Source: Sphaerisporangium dianthi
GTDB taxonomy: Bacteria > Actinomycetota > Actinomycetes > Streptosporangiales > Streptosporangiaceae
Assembly: GCF_042654065.1 (NCBI RefSeq)
Contig: NZ_JBHSFP010000002.1
Coordinates: 496,001 to 560,000 of the forward strand
DNA: 64,000 nucleotides
Direction of reading: 5' to 3'
The translations under genes were made by a program, and so were the position numbers. The notes under the pieces are model-generated. The model worked only from the letters and a program-made list of their open reading frames with translations. It had not been told where the DNA came from and ran no database searches. Position 1 is the stretch's first letter. Each line of letters begins with the position of its first letter. Positions 17,539 to 25,978 of this stretch are shown here, one piece after another.

Positions 17539-18093
17539 GTGCTGAAGCCCTCGTATCCCATCGCGACTCCCCGGCTGCTGCTCCGTCCCTTCACCATGGA
17601 CGACCTGGACGACCTGTACTCCTTCCACTCGCTCCCCGACGTCGCCCGCTACCTCTACTGGGACGCGCGCACGCGCGACGAGACCGGCGAGGCGCTGGCG
17701 ACGAAGATCGGACAGGCGGAGCTGCGCGAGGGTGGTGACGTCCTCGCCGTCGCCGTCGAGCTCCGCGAGACCGGTGCGCTGATCGGCGACCTTTCCCTGT
17801 TCTGGCGGAGCGCCGAGCACCGCCAGGGCGAGATCGGCTTCGTGTTCCATCCGGCCTGCCACGGGCGCGGTCTCGCCACCGAGGCGTCCCGGGAGATCCT
17901 GCGCCTCGGCTTCGACGGTCTCGGCCTGCACCGCCTCTACGGCCGCTGCGACGCTCGCAACACCCCCTCGGCCAGGCTCATGGAGCGGCTCGGCATGCGG
18001 CGCGAGGCCCACCTCGTGGAGAACGAGATGTTCAAGGGCGAGTGGAGCGACGAACTGGTCTACGGGATGCTCCAGCGGGAGTGGAACTCCTGA
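17539..18093 (+). CDS. GNAT family N-acetyltransferase (RimJ/RimL-like)
   Basis: 184 residues from GTG. It has the Acetyltransf_3 pattern: TPRLLLRPFTMDDLDDLYSF start, GEIGFVFHPACHGRGLATEA (acetyl-CoA pyrophosphate loop with RG-x-A), and HRLYGRCDARNTPSARLMER followed by LGMRREAH. The family acetylates N-terminal amines of ribosomal proteins or small molecules; the substrate here is unknown. It is divergent from the IclR gene with a 191-bp spacer. Confidence 0.9.
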   Translation: MLKPSYPIATPRLLLRPFTMDDLDDLYSFHSLPDVARYLYWDARTRDETGEALATKIGQAELREGGDVLAVAVELRETGALIGDLSLFWRSAEHRQGEIGFVFHPACHGRGLATEASREILRLGFDGLGLHRLYGRCDARNTPSARLMERLGMRREAHLVENEMFKGEWSDELVYGMLQREWNS

Positions 18094-18304
18094 CACGGCC
18101 CCTCACCGGGCTCGATCCGGTGGAAGGGTGAGGCGCCGCCGGGCGCCCGTCCTGGGCGGGCGAACACATGCTTGACGATCAGGGCGATTCGCGATCTCTT
18201 AGGTGAAGCGGCCGAGCCTTACGGAGATCTTGACGCCGTGGGCGAGGCATGCTGTGATCAGAATAACCGGTATTTCCTACGTGTTTAGTGGAAAATGGGG
18301 AGTT

Positions 18305-19558
18305 GTGAGGGTTCTCCGGCACGCTGCCGCCATGGCCGCGCTTCTGATGGGCGTGGTCGGCATCCAGGTCATCCAGGGCGGAGCGGCGCATGCGGCCCTG
18401 CCCACCGCCGCCGTCGCGCTCGGCGACAGCTTCATCAGTGGGGAGGGCGCGGGCGACTACCAGCCCGTCGTCGACGCCTCCGGGACGGCACAGGCCTTCC
18501 CCGGCTGGTCGGCCGCCAACGGCAACGCCTACTTCTGCCACCGTTCGGCGAACGCCTCGTTGTTCAAGGGGTCGCTCCCGGGCATCCAGGACCGCTTCAA
18601 CCTCGCGTGCTCCGGCGGCCAGCCCGCCGACATCGCCAACCCCTCCGGCGCCCGCCCCCACGGCCGCGACGTCGCCTCGCAACTCGACCAGCTGCGCGCC
18701 GTCGCCCAGACCCACGACATCGACGTCGTCCTCATCGGCCTCGGCTCCAACAACGCCCAGTTCACCTTCGGCGACGTGGCCACGCTCTGCGCCAACCGCT
18801 TCATCGCCGACGCCTGGACGGGCTGGTGGGAGTTCTGGGCGTACCTGAACGGCGAGGTGCCGCAGGAGCCCTGCGCCGTCTCCGACCTGGCCACCGACGC
18901 CGAGGTCGCCGCCGCCACCAGCGAGACCACCGCCGCCCTGCGCCAGGTGCTCGACACCCTCGCCCAGGTCGACGCCGACGGCGTCCACCAGGTGGTCCTG
19001 CAGACCTACACCAACCCGCTGCCGCTCGACGTCGCCCCGCAGTACCGCGACGAGGACGACCGCACCGACACCCGCGACAAGTTCCGCGCCCTCGGCGCCG
19101 AGCGGTACGCCGCCGGCTGCCCGATCCACCGCGCGAGCCTCGCCCCCGGGCACGTGTTCTCCCAGAACCTCGGCTCCCTGGTCAAGAACGCCTACACCAC
19201 CCTGGCGGCCGAGCGTCCGAGCGCCGACCTGCGCGTGCTGGACGTCCAGAGGGCCTTCGACGGGGCCCGGCTCTGCGAGAACCCCGGCAGCCCGGCCGGA
19301 ACGCTCGCCACGCCGCTCCGGGTGCAGGACGGGCCGTCCGGCACGTTCATCACCAGCCTGTCCGGCTGGGACAAGATCGGCATCCAGCGGCTGGCGAACA
19401 CCTGCGTCACCTACTTCCAGACCTGCCAGGAGTCGTGGCACCCCAACGCCGCGGGCCACGCCGTCCTCGGCCAGTGCCTGTCGGGGGCCCTCACCGCCGC
19501 GCCCCGCACGGTCGTCACGTGCGCCCGCAACGCGAACGGCACCCTCACCATCTCCTGA
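18305..19558 (+). CDS. Secreted SGNH/GDSL hydrolase
   Basis: 417 residues from GTG, giving a signal peptide that ends near AAHA-ALP (residue 30). Block I is ALGDSFISGEG with the catalytic S42; block III is GLGSNNAQF; the catalytic D/H block V is SWHPNAAGH. It is longer than the minimal family (about 230) because of insertions with several Cys pairs, as in actinobacterial secreted lipases and esterases. It acts on esters outside the cell: lipid, acetylated polysaccharide or similar. It stands alone, followed by its own terminator. Confidence 0.9.
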   Translation: MRVLRHAAAMAALLMGVVGIQVIQGGAAHAALPTAAVALGDSFISGEGAGDYQPVVDASGTAQAFPGWSAANGNAYFCHRSANASLFKGSLPGIQDRFNLACSGGQPADIANPSGARPHGRDVASQLDQLRAVAQTHDIDVVLIGLGSNNAQFTFGDVATLCANRFIADAWTGWWEFWAYLNGEVPQEPCAVSDLATDAEVAAATSETTAALRQVLDTLAQVDADGVHQVVLQTYTNPLPLDVAPQYRDEDDRTDTRDKFRALGAERYAAGCPIHRASLAPGHVFSQNLGSLVKNAYTTLAAERPSADLRVLDVQRAFDGARLCENPGSPAGTLATPLRVQDGPSGTFITSLSGWDKIGIQRLANTCVTYFQTCQESWHPNAAGHAVLGQCLSGALTAAPRTVVTCARNANGTLTIS

Positions 19559-19578
19559 CATCTGCCTCCGTGCACCAC

Positions 19579-19608
19579 AGCGCGCGCCCCGCCCCCGGGG
19601 CGCGCGCT
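19579..19608 (+). terminator. Terminator of the SGNH hydrolase gene
   Basis: AGCGCGCGCCCC pairs perfectly with GGGGCGCGCGCT across a 6-nt loop, 21 bp after the stop codon. Confidence 0.75.
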
Positions 19609-19845
19609 GTCGCGTCGCGCACCCCGACGAGGGCGTCGCGGAGTCGGCCAGCAGCGTCCCAGAAAGTGTCAAACGCGCTTTGTGGATCTTCCCTGCCGTG
19701 CATGGTCTCGATCTCGGCTCCGTCCGGGTGGGGCAATCAGCAGCCACGTCTCGACCCGGTCGTCGCTCCTGTCCTGGAGATTGATCCCGGCGAGCCAACC
19801 GGTTCGATCCGCCTCGGCACCGCTGCCGGCCTCAAGGAGCACCGC

Positions 19846-21129
19846 ATGGGCCCCCGACATTCGCGAGCCGGCCGAAGGCTGATTTCCGTCATCCTGGCCG
19901 GCGTCCTCGCGCTCGCCGTGCCCGGCGTGGCGCTGTCAGGCTCCCACGCGGCGGCGCGGGCCGAGGCCGAGTGCATCTCCACACCGCTCGCGTACAGAAC
20001 CGCTTGGGAACAGCGGGAGGTCCGGTGCGTCTCGCCCAATCTGTTCGGGACCGCGCACACCCGCGGCAGCACTTCGCTGTATCCCAGCGGCTTCTGGTAC
20101 GCGTGGGCGGGCTCCAGCACCAACCTTGAGCGTTACCTGGCGCTGCACAAGATCTACGGTGCCACTCCGCCGAAAGTCGGCATCGGAATCCTGTCGTACA
20201 TCGGGTTTCCGGGCCTCAATGACTGGTCCATCCCGATGAATCTCGCCGTCTACACCCTCCCGGCCGGCGTGCAGGCCCGGGTGCCCGGCTTTGAGACCTG
20301 GTTCCGCCTGCTCGACGAGGAGTTCGGCACGTCCGCGGCGTATCCGCTCTCGGCCCAGACCGACCTTGTCGTCGCCTACTCCCGGCTCGGCCCGCACGAG
20401 GACGTCGTCGGAGCATTCCAGACCGTGACCGGCTGCAGCAGGACCGCCCTGCTCAGGGGGAAGGAACCGTCGGCGGACATCGGCTGCGACGCCTCCTTCC
20501 TCGATGCGCTGGCCGCCGCCGGACCCTCTCCTTACGACACCGGCGAGTCGAAGTCGTGTTTTCAGAACTTCGCCTCGGGCTACAAGGGGCCCCGCGACGC
20601 CGCCGCGATGCGCGCTGTGCTGTACCAGTGTCAGGACGTGGGGTTCCTCAACACCGGCGTCGGGCTCGGCTACAACACCTACGCCAATCCGTTCGTCTGC
20701 AAGCCCGCCGTCAAGCAGTCGGTGCTGCAGAAGTACACGGGCAGGGAGTTCATCGTGCCGAACGCGAACTTCGACGCGCTCCCGAGCCACATCGACATCG
20801 AACTGGACCTTGGGGAGCCCTCGGAACGAGGTTTCCTGGAGGCCGGTTACTGCTCGACGGGTTGCTGGTTCCCCAGGTTCGCGAACGTGCTCGGGGCGCT
20901 GCCGAAGCGGGCCCGGCCCGGCGCGAGGAAGGCCCTGGCCGCGATCTGGAACGCCGAGGACAGGAACCACACCCTGCTCGCGGTCAGTGACTTCGAGACC
21001 GCCTACGGCGCCAAGTACCCCAAGGCCGTCGCCAAAGTGGTCGACCATCTCGATGATCTGCTCGTCCGCTACGATCCCCCGGCCGAGTCCTGGGTGCACC
21101 TGCGCGCGACCAACACATGGCGGGGGTGA
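19846..21129 (+). CDS. Secreted protein of unknown function, cysteine-rich
   Basis: 427 residues; ATG preceded by AAGGAG at 6-nt spacing. A signal peptide (RLISVILAGVLALAVPGVAL) ends near residue 38. The mature part contains nine or more cysteines spread in pairs (CISTP, CVSPN, TGCSR, IGCD, KSCF, YQCQD, FVCK, YCSTGCWF), so disulfides are likely and it should be fully exported. I recognise no catalytic motif or named domain. Features such as LYPSGFWYAWAGSSTNLERY, IDIELDLGEPSERGF and a helical C-terminal region are visible. Predicted monomeric secreted factor; do not assign activity. Confidence 0.75.
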   Translation: MGPRHSRAGRRLISVILAGVLALAVPGVALSGSHAAARAEAECISTPLAYRTAWEQREVRCVSPNLFGTAHTRGSTSLYPSGFWYAWAGSSTNLERYLALHKIYGATPPKVGIGILSYIGFPGLNDWSIPMNLAVYTLPAGVQARVPGFETWFRLLDEEFGTSAAYPLSAQTDLVVAYSRLGPHEDVVGAFQTVTGCSRTALLRGKEPSADIGCDASFLDALAAAGPSPYDTGESKSCFQNFASGYKGPRDAAAMRAVLYQCQDVGFLNTGVGLGYNTYANPFVCKPAVKQSVLQKYTGREFIVPNANFDALPSHIDIELDLGEPSERGFLEAGYCSTGCWFPRFANVLGALPKRARPGARKALAAIWNAEDRNHTLLAVSDFETAYGAKYPKAVAKVVDHLDDLLVRYDPPAESWVHLRATNTWRG

Positions 21130-21272
21130 GGACCTGGCCGGTGGCGGTGGTCCGCCGGTTCGAGGACTTCGAGCACCGGGAACGCCTCGCCCTTGAGCGA
21201 TCCACTATCGAGTCAGGGGGAACGACGGTGCCGGGCAACGCGGCGAGCGGTCGCGGCGCTGACGTCGGCGCG

Positions 21273-22088
21273 TCAGAACCGGAACCGGACGATGCGGGTG
21301 GCCCGTCTCATGCCCGGCAGCAGGTTCAGCAGGCGGTAGACGCGGCGTATGTTCGCGGGCGCCTTGGCCATCAGCACCGGTGAGTCGGACAGCGGCGCCT
21401 CGTCGACGTATTCGAGCCGCGGGTGCCACTCGGCCAGCGCGGCCGGGTCGTTGAAGCCGCAGTGGAACTGGGTGCCGTATCTGCGCAGCGTAGGGTCCCA
21501 TTTCGAGGTGCGCCACGCCCAGACCGCCACTGTGTCGAACTGTAGTTGGCCGGTGGGGAAGGCGTCGACGACGCCGGTCAGCAGCCGCCGGGCGTCGGTC
21601 TCGGTCAGGTAGGGCACCAGTCCCTCGGCGATCATCAGCACCGGGCGGCCGCGGGGGACGCGTTCCAGCCAGGTCAGGTCGGTGACGCTGGAGTCGATCA
21701 GGGTGTAGTGCTCGCGCGGCGGCAGGAAACGTCGCCGCAGTTCGATGACGGACGGGTAGTCGAGGTCGTACCAGTCGACGGTGGCGGGCGGGTCGATCCG
21801 GTACACCCGGGTGTCGAGGCCGCAGCCCAGGTGCAGCACCACCGCGTCGGGGTGGCCGGCGAGGAAGCTTCGGGCCCAGTCATCGTGGGCCTTGGCGCGC
21901 ACCACCGCGACGAGGCCCATCTGGCTGGTGCCGAACCTGCGCTTGTCGTAGTCGGGGTCGAGGCGGCGCATCGCCCGCTCGGCGTACTCGTCGCCGAGGA
22001 TCGGGTGCGGCAGTCGGTTGTCCAGCGCCTTGGCCCTGAGCACGGGGCTGAGGGTCTTCTGCACGCCGACGAGTTCGGTGTCCTTCAT
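21273..22088 (-). CDS. Class I SAM-dependent methyltransferase, LCM/TcmP-like O-methyltransferase
   Basis: 271 residues. It has the SAM-binding VVLHLGCGLDTRVYRID motif (motif I, with GCGxDTR typical of leucine carboxyl methyltransferase-like family PF04072) and VDWYDLDYP (acidic motif II), then AEGLVPYL. Actinobacterial relatives O-methylate polyketides or other small acids. It is divergent from a GbsR/MarR-like regulator; a palindromic operator lies between the two starts, so it is very probably that regulator's target. Confidence 0.88.
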   Translation of the reverse strand: MKDTELVGVQKTLSPVLRAKALDNRLPHPILGDEYAERAMRRLDPDYDKRRFGTSQMGLVAVVRAKAHDDWARSFLAGHPDAVVLHLGCGLDTRVYRIDPPATVDWYDLDYPSVIELRRRFLPPREHYTLIDSSVTDLTWLERVPRGRPVLMIAEGLVPYLTETDARRLLTGVVDAFPTGQLQFDTVAVWAWRTSKWDPTLRRYGTQFHCGFNDPAALAEWHPRLEYVDEAPLSDSPVLMAKAPANIRRVYRLLNLLPGMRRATRIVRFRF

Positions 22089-22106
22089 GGCAGTGACGTT
22101 AGCCGT

Positions 22107-22127
22107 ACTTCACGAATTTTGTGAAGT
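22107..22127. promoter_or_regulatory. Palindromic operator between methyltransferase and GbsR-like regulator
   Basis: ACTTCAC - 7 bp - GTGAAGT is a perfect 7-bp inverted repeat, 19 bp upstream of the methyltransferase start and 48 bp upstream of the regulator start. The position allows one bound dimer to block both promoters. A possible -10 (TAAACT) for the regulator lies at 22140-22145. Confidence 0.6.
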
Positions 22128-22174
22128 CCATGAATGGTCTAAACTGTTGAGGCCACGCCAAGGAAGGGAGCTTC

Positions 22175-22696
22175 GTGACGCGAGCGGACGAGGGCGCCAT
22201 CGCTGTCTTCCGGGAACGGTTCGCGCAGATCATGGTCGAATCCGGCATGCCCCGGATGGCCGCGCGCGTGTACGCCGCGCTGCTGGTCACCGACTCCGGC
22301 AAGCTGTCGGCCGCCGAGCTCGCCGAGCGACTGGAGGTCGGCGCGTCGGCGATCTCGGGGGCGGTCAAGTACCTCGTGCAGGTCCGGCTGGTCGAACGCG
22401 GCCGCGAGCCCGGCACGCGGCACGACTTCTGCCGGATCCACGAGCACACCTGGAGTCACTTCGTCGGCCAGTCCGACCCGACGTTGGTCCGGGTGCAGGT
22501 CGGCGTCGGCGAGGGCGTCGCGCTGTTGGGGCTCGACTCCCCTGCCGGACGGCGGCTGGACGAGACTCGCCGGTTCTTCGAGTTCCTCCGGGAGGAGATC
22601 AAGCTGTCGATGGAGAAGTGGCGGCGACTCCAGGCGGCCGAACGCGAGGCCGGCCAGGCGGCCGAACGCGAGGCCGGCGGCATCTCGCCGAGTTAG
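22175..22696 (+). CDS. GbsR/MarR-type winged-helix transcriptional regulator
   Basis: 173 residues from GTG with a strong ribosome site (AGGAAGGGAG). Helix-turn-helix: MAARVYAALLVTDSGKLSAA, ELAERLEVGASAISGAVKYL, then a wing with RGREPGTRHDF. The C-terminal half is helical, as in dimerising MarR proteins. The end carries a perfect 24-bp tandem duplication (22631-22678), giving QAAEREAG twice. It is divergent from the methyltransferase and presumably binds the palindrome at 22107-22127. Confidence 0.88.
   Translation: MTRADEGAIAVFRERFAQIMVESGMPRMAARVYAALLVTDSGKLSAAELAERLEVGASAISGAVKYLVQVRLVERGREPGTRHDFCRIHEHTWSHFVGQSDPTLVRVQVGVGEGVALLGLDSPAGRRLDETRRFFEFLREEIKLSMEKWRRLQAAEREAGQAAEREAGGISPS
22631..22678. 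repeat. 24-bp perfect tandem duplication inside the regulator's 3' end
   Basis: The unit occurs twice head-to-tail in frame and adds eight residues, probably by replication slippage. Confidence 0.9.
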
Positions 22697-22750
22697 CCGC
22701 CGGCCTCCAGCAGCCGGTGCGCACCTCGGCGGCCCGGGAACGGGTGCGGG

Positions 22751-24082
22751 TCACGCAGGCTCGCTCACCGAGCCGGAGGATCTCGTACGGGCCGCCGCAC
22801 CGAGCGCGAGCAGCAGCAACCCTGCCGAGGCCCATGCCGCCCAGTCTCCGAGGGTGGTGTAGAGGGTGGACGAGCCCTCCCGGGGCAGGGTGGCCGTGAC
22901 CGTGGTCATGCCCGTCAGGTCGCTGTAGCGCTCGGTCAGGATCCGGCCGCGGTCGTCGCTGACCGTCAGCCATCCCTCGCGTGCGGCACGGGCCACCGCC
23001 AGGCCGTTCTCCACGCCGCGCACCACCGCCATGCGGCTGTGCAGCCACGCGTCCTCGTCGAAGTCCCAGGCCGGCGCGAGCAGGGCGGCGGCGCCGGCCT
23101 TGCCGTACTCCCTGACCAGACCGGGGAAGTCCAGGTCCTTGCAGATGATGAGGCCGAGCCGGCCGCCGTCGAGGAAGGCCAAGCCGGTGCCGGGCCGGAA
23201 TCCGCGCTCCACTCCGGGGATCATGTGGTGCTTGTCGTAGCGCACGCCGGAGGGGAGGCTCACCGCGCTGTTGGTCTCCATGGCGATCCCCGCGACCACC
23301 TCCGCGCCCGGGCGGGCGAACGGCAGGTCGGCGGTCTTGAAGACCTTCTCGGGCAGCACCACGATCTCCGCGCCGTGGGCCACCGCGGTGTCCACGGCCT
23401 CGCCGTACCGGCGGACGAGATCCGCGGAGTTGTCCGTCGCGACCAGTGCGACCTTCCGCCCTCCGGAGTCGGCGGGCGCCGCGAGCCGTACGAGACCATG
23501 GCCGAGCGTGAGCGCGACCAGCACACCCGAGACCGCCGCCGCGCGTGGCCGCAGGACCGCGACGGAGGCGGGCACGAACAGCAGGAGAAAGGTGATGCCC
23601 CATACCCCGGTGACCGAGGCGGTCTGCAGCACGGGCAGGAAGTCGGCCTGCGTGTACGCCAGGCTCCACCAGGCCCCGTGCGGTCCAGCGACGTTCATGA
23701 CGTACTCGGCGGTGACCCAGACGGCCGGTACGCTGACCGCCGCCAGGAGCGGTCTGCCGCGCACGAGCAGGGTGCGGAAGAGCAGCACGCCCAAGCCGTA
23801 GCAGAGCGCGGGGCCGGCGATGAGGGCGGCGGCCGGCGCGGGTGGCATTTCCAGGGGTCCGGTGAAGTACGGCCACATCTGCGCCTGGCCGGCGAGCCAG
23901 ACGAGCGTCCCGCCGACGAAAGCCGTGCCCCTGCCCGCCTGGCGAGCCAGGAGCAGGACAGGTAGCGGCGCGAGCCAGGTGAGCCACCAGACGGGGTGGA
24001 GGCCGGTGCCGAAGTGCGTCAGGACGGCGGAGGCGAGGATGAGGAGGATGCGTTCCATGCCGATGATCGTGCTTTTCACCAC
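22751..24082 (-). CDS. Apolipoprotein N-acyltransferase-like membrane nitrilase
   Basis: 443 residues from GTG, preceded by GCGAGGTG. The N-terminal half has about six membrane helices; the C-terminal half is a carbon-nitrogen hydrolase domain with the Glu-Lys-Cys triad E245 (LPEKV), K284 (DKHH) and C314 (ICKDLDF). That is the architecture of Lnt, which N-acylates lipoproteins, but it is shorter than E. coli Lnt (512) and is co-transcribed with a two-component system instead of lipoprotein genes. It could be a paralog acting on another amide/lipid substrate. It starts 12 bp after the response regulator stop, so it is very likely the third gene of that operon. Confidence 0.8.
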   Translation of the reverse strand: MVKSTIIGMERILLILASAVLTHFGTGLHPVWWLTWLAPLPVLLLARQAGRGTAFVGGTLVWLAGQAQMWPYFTGPLEMPPAPAAALIAGPALCYGLGVLLFRTLLVRGRPLLAAVSVPAVWVTAEYVMNVAGPHGAWWSLAYTQADFLPVLQTASVTGVWGITFLLLFVPASVAVLRPRAAAVSGVLVALTLGHGLVRLAAPADSGGRKVALVATDNSADLVRRYGEAVDTAVAHGAEIVVLPEKVFKTADLPFARPGAEVVAGIAMETNSAVSLPSGVRYDKHHMIPGVERGFRPGTGLAFLDGGRLGLIICKDLDFPGLVREYGKAGAAALLAPAWDFDEDAWLHSRMAVVRGVENGLAVARAAREGWLTVSDDRGRILTERYSDLTGMTTVTATLPREGSSTLYTTLGDWAAWASAGLLLLALGAAARTRSSGSVSEPA

Positions 24083-24094
24083 CTCGCGGGCGCG

Positions 24095-24781
24095 TCACTC
24101 GCGAGGGTGATCTCCGTTGTCACTCCCGCCGGCGACCACCAGCCCGGACTCGTAGGCGAGCACCACGGCCTGGACCCGGTCCCGCAGGTCCAGTTTGGTG
24201 AGCATGCGGCTGACGTGCGTCTTGACCGTGTGCTCGGTGACCACGAGCGCGGCGGCGATCTCCGCGTTCGACAGGCCGTGCGCGACCAGCCTCAGCGTCT
24301 CGCGCTCGCGTCCGGTCAGCGCGTCCAGCCTGGCCGTCAGCCGGGGGGCGACGCCGTGGGCGGGTCTGCGCACCAGGTCCTCGAGCAGCCTCCTGGTCGC
24401 CGCCGGGGCCAGCAGGGCCTCACCTGCGGCGACGGTACGCACGGCGTGAGCCAGTTCGTCGCGCCGGATGTCCTTCAGCAGGAAGCCGCTCGCTCCCGCC
24501 CGGACCGCGTCGTAGACGTACTCGTCGAGGTCGAACATGGTCAGCACGAGCACCTTGGCGGCGGTGGTGGCGCAGATCTCCCTGGTCGCCTCGATGCCGT
24601 TCTTCCCCGGCATGCGCACGTCCATCAGGACCACGTCCGGCTGAAGCCGCCTGGCCGCGGCGATCGCCTCATCGCCGTCGGCGGCCTCACCGACCACCTC
24701 CATGTCCGGCTGCGCCCCGAGGATCAGCCCGAACCCCGCGCGGAAGAGGTCTTGGTCATCGGCGATGAGCACCCGCAACAT
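24095..24781 (-). CDS. NarL/LuxR-family response regulator
   Basis: 228 residues. The receiver domain has D8/D9 acid pair (IADDQD), phospho-acceptor D54 (VVLMDVRMPG) and the conserved K in LLKDIRR. The C-terminal GerE helix-turn-helix is LTGRERETLRLVAHGLSNAE. It starts 5 bp after the kinase stop codon, so the two are cotranscribed and are surely partners. A likely direct target is the operon itself, including the downstream Lnt-like gene. Confidence 0.95.
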   Translation of the reverse strand: MLRVLIADDQDLFRAGFGLILGAQPDMEVVGEAADGDEAIAAARRLQPDVVLMDVRMPGKNGIEATREICATTAAKVLVLTMFDLDEYVYDAVRAGASGFLLKDIRRDELAHAVRTVAAGEALLAPAATRRLLEDLVRRPAHGVAPRLTARLDALTGRERETLRLVAHGLSNAEIAAALVVTEHTVKTHVSRMLTKLDLRDRVQAVVLAYESGLVVAGGSDNGDHPRE

Positions 24782-24786
24782 GCGGG

Positions 24787-25902
24787 CTATTCAAGCGGAA
24801 ATTCAGCTGTCACCATGAATCCCCCGCTTCGCCTCGCCTCGGCCCTGAGCGTCCCTCCGCATGCCGCCGCCCGTTCTCGCATCCCGGCCAGCCCGTACCC
24901 GCCGCCCTCACCCGGACCTCGCCCATCGTCGGCGATCTCCACCGTCAGGCGCTCCCCCCAGGTCAGAGCGAGGCGGACGGCACGCGTACCGGCGTGCTTG
25001 CGCACGTTGGTGAGCGCCTCCTGAACGATGCGGTAGACGGCGGCCTCGACGCTCTCGGCGACCGGGCGCGGGGTACCGGCGGTCGTGCTCACCACGTCGA
25101 GACCGCTGCGATCGAGCAGCGCGGGGAGGTTGGCAAGGCGTGGCTGACACAGTGACCGGCCCGGGCGCTCGCCGGCATGGCCGCACACCGGTCCGCCGGC
25201 TTCGCCCGGGGTCCGCAGCGCGGTGAGCACCCCCCGGAGCTCGGCCAGCGCACCCCTTCCTGTGTCGGCGATCGCATCGAAGACCACCTCGGCCTTGTCC
25301 GGGTCGCTGCGCACCACCACCGGCCCGGCCTCGGCCTGGACCACCATCAGCCCGACGGAATGGGTGATGATGTCATGCATGTCGCGCGCGATCCGGGTGC
25401 GTTCCTCGGCCGCCGCCGCGATGTGCTCCTGCTCCTGCCGTCGTGCCCGCTCGGTCAACTCGGCGGCTCGCGAGCGGCTCGCCCTGACACTGGTGCCCAG
25501 CGCGTAGGCGGCCACGAAGGCGGTCCCCACCAGCCGGAAGGTCTCGCCGTTCTCGCCCGGCAGCACCAGCGAGGTGCCCACGGCCGCCACGATCGCCGGA
25601 ATCGCCGCCAGCCGCTTCCACGTGGGACTCAGGTCGGCGATCGTGTAGACGGCCAGCAGCGGCCCGAAGGGCAGCAACGGCTTCTCCCACGTCACCAGCA
25701 CCGACATCGCCGCCCCGACCACCACCGCCACCACCATCGGCGCCCGCCTGCGCCACCCCACCGGCGCCGACGCCAGCAGCCCCAGTCCGATGATCCACCA
25801 GGGATTGGGATCGGGCAGGAGAAGCGGCGTCACCGTGGCCAGGACGACGCCCACCGCAAGCGCGCCATCGACCGCTCTGTCGGTCCGGCCCGCTGCGAAC
25901 AT
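24787..25902 (-). CDS. Two-component sensor histidine kinase (HisKA_3 type)
   Basis: 371 residues from the ATG (a TTG 45 bp upstream is less likely). There are about five membrane helices in residues 13-135 with only short loops, so stimulus sensing is probably within the membrane. Phospho-accepting H176 is in EERTRIARDMHDIITHSVGL. The ATPase domain has an N box (EALTNVRKHAG) and G box (DDGRGPGEGGGYGLAGM). Intramembrane-sensing kinases of this class often respond to envelope stress, which would fit a co-transcribed lipoprotein acyltransferase-like enzyme. Confidence 0.93.
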   Translation of the reverse strand: MFAAGRTDRAVDGALAVGVVLATVTPLLLPDPNPWWIIGLGLLASAPVGWRRRAPMVVAVVVGAAMSVLVTWEKPLLPFGPLLAVYTIADLSPTWKRLAAIPAIVAAVGTSLVLPGENGETFRLVGTAFVAAYALGTSVRASRSRAAELTERARRQEQEHIAAAAEERTRIARDMHDIITHSVGLMVVQAEAGPVVVRSDPDKAEVVFDAIADTGRGALAELRGVLTALRTPGEAGGPVCGHAGERPGRSLCQPRLANLPALLDRSGLDVVSTTAGTPRPVAESVEAAVYRIVQEALTNVRKHAGTRAVRLALTWGERLTVEIADDGRGPGEGGGYGLAGMRERAAACGGTLRAEARRSGGFMVTAEFPLE

Positions 25903-25978
25903 CCGCCCATTATCCAGAGTCGCCCGTCCGCTGGACCTCACTCCCAAGAGTGATCATTCCGGCCATGCGGCCCGCCCC

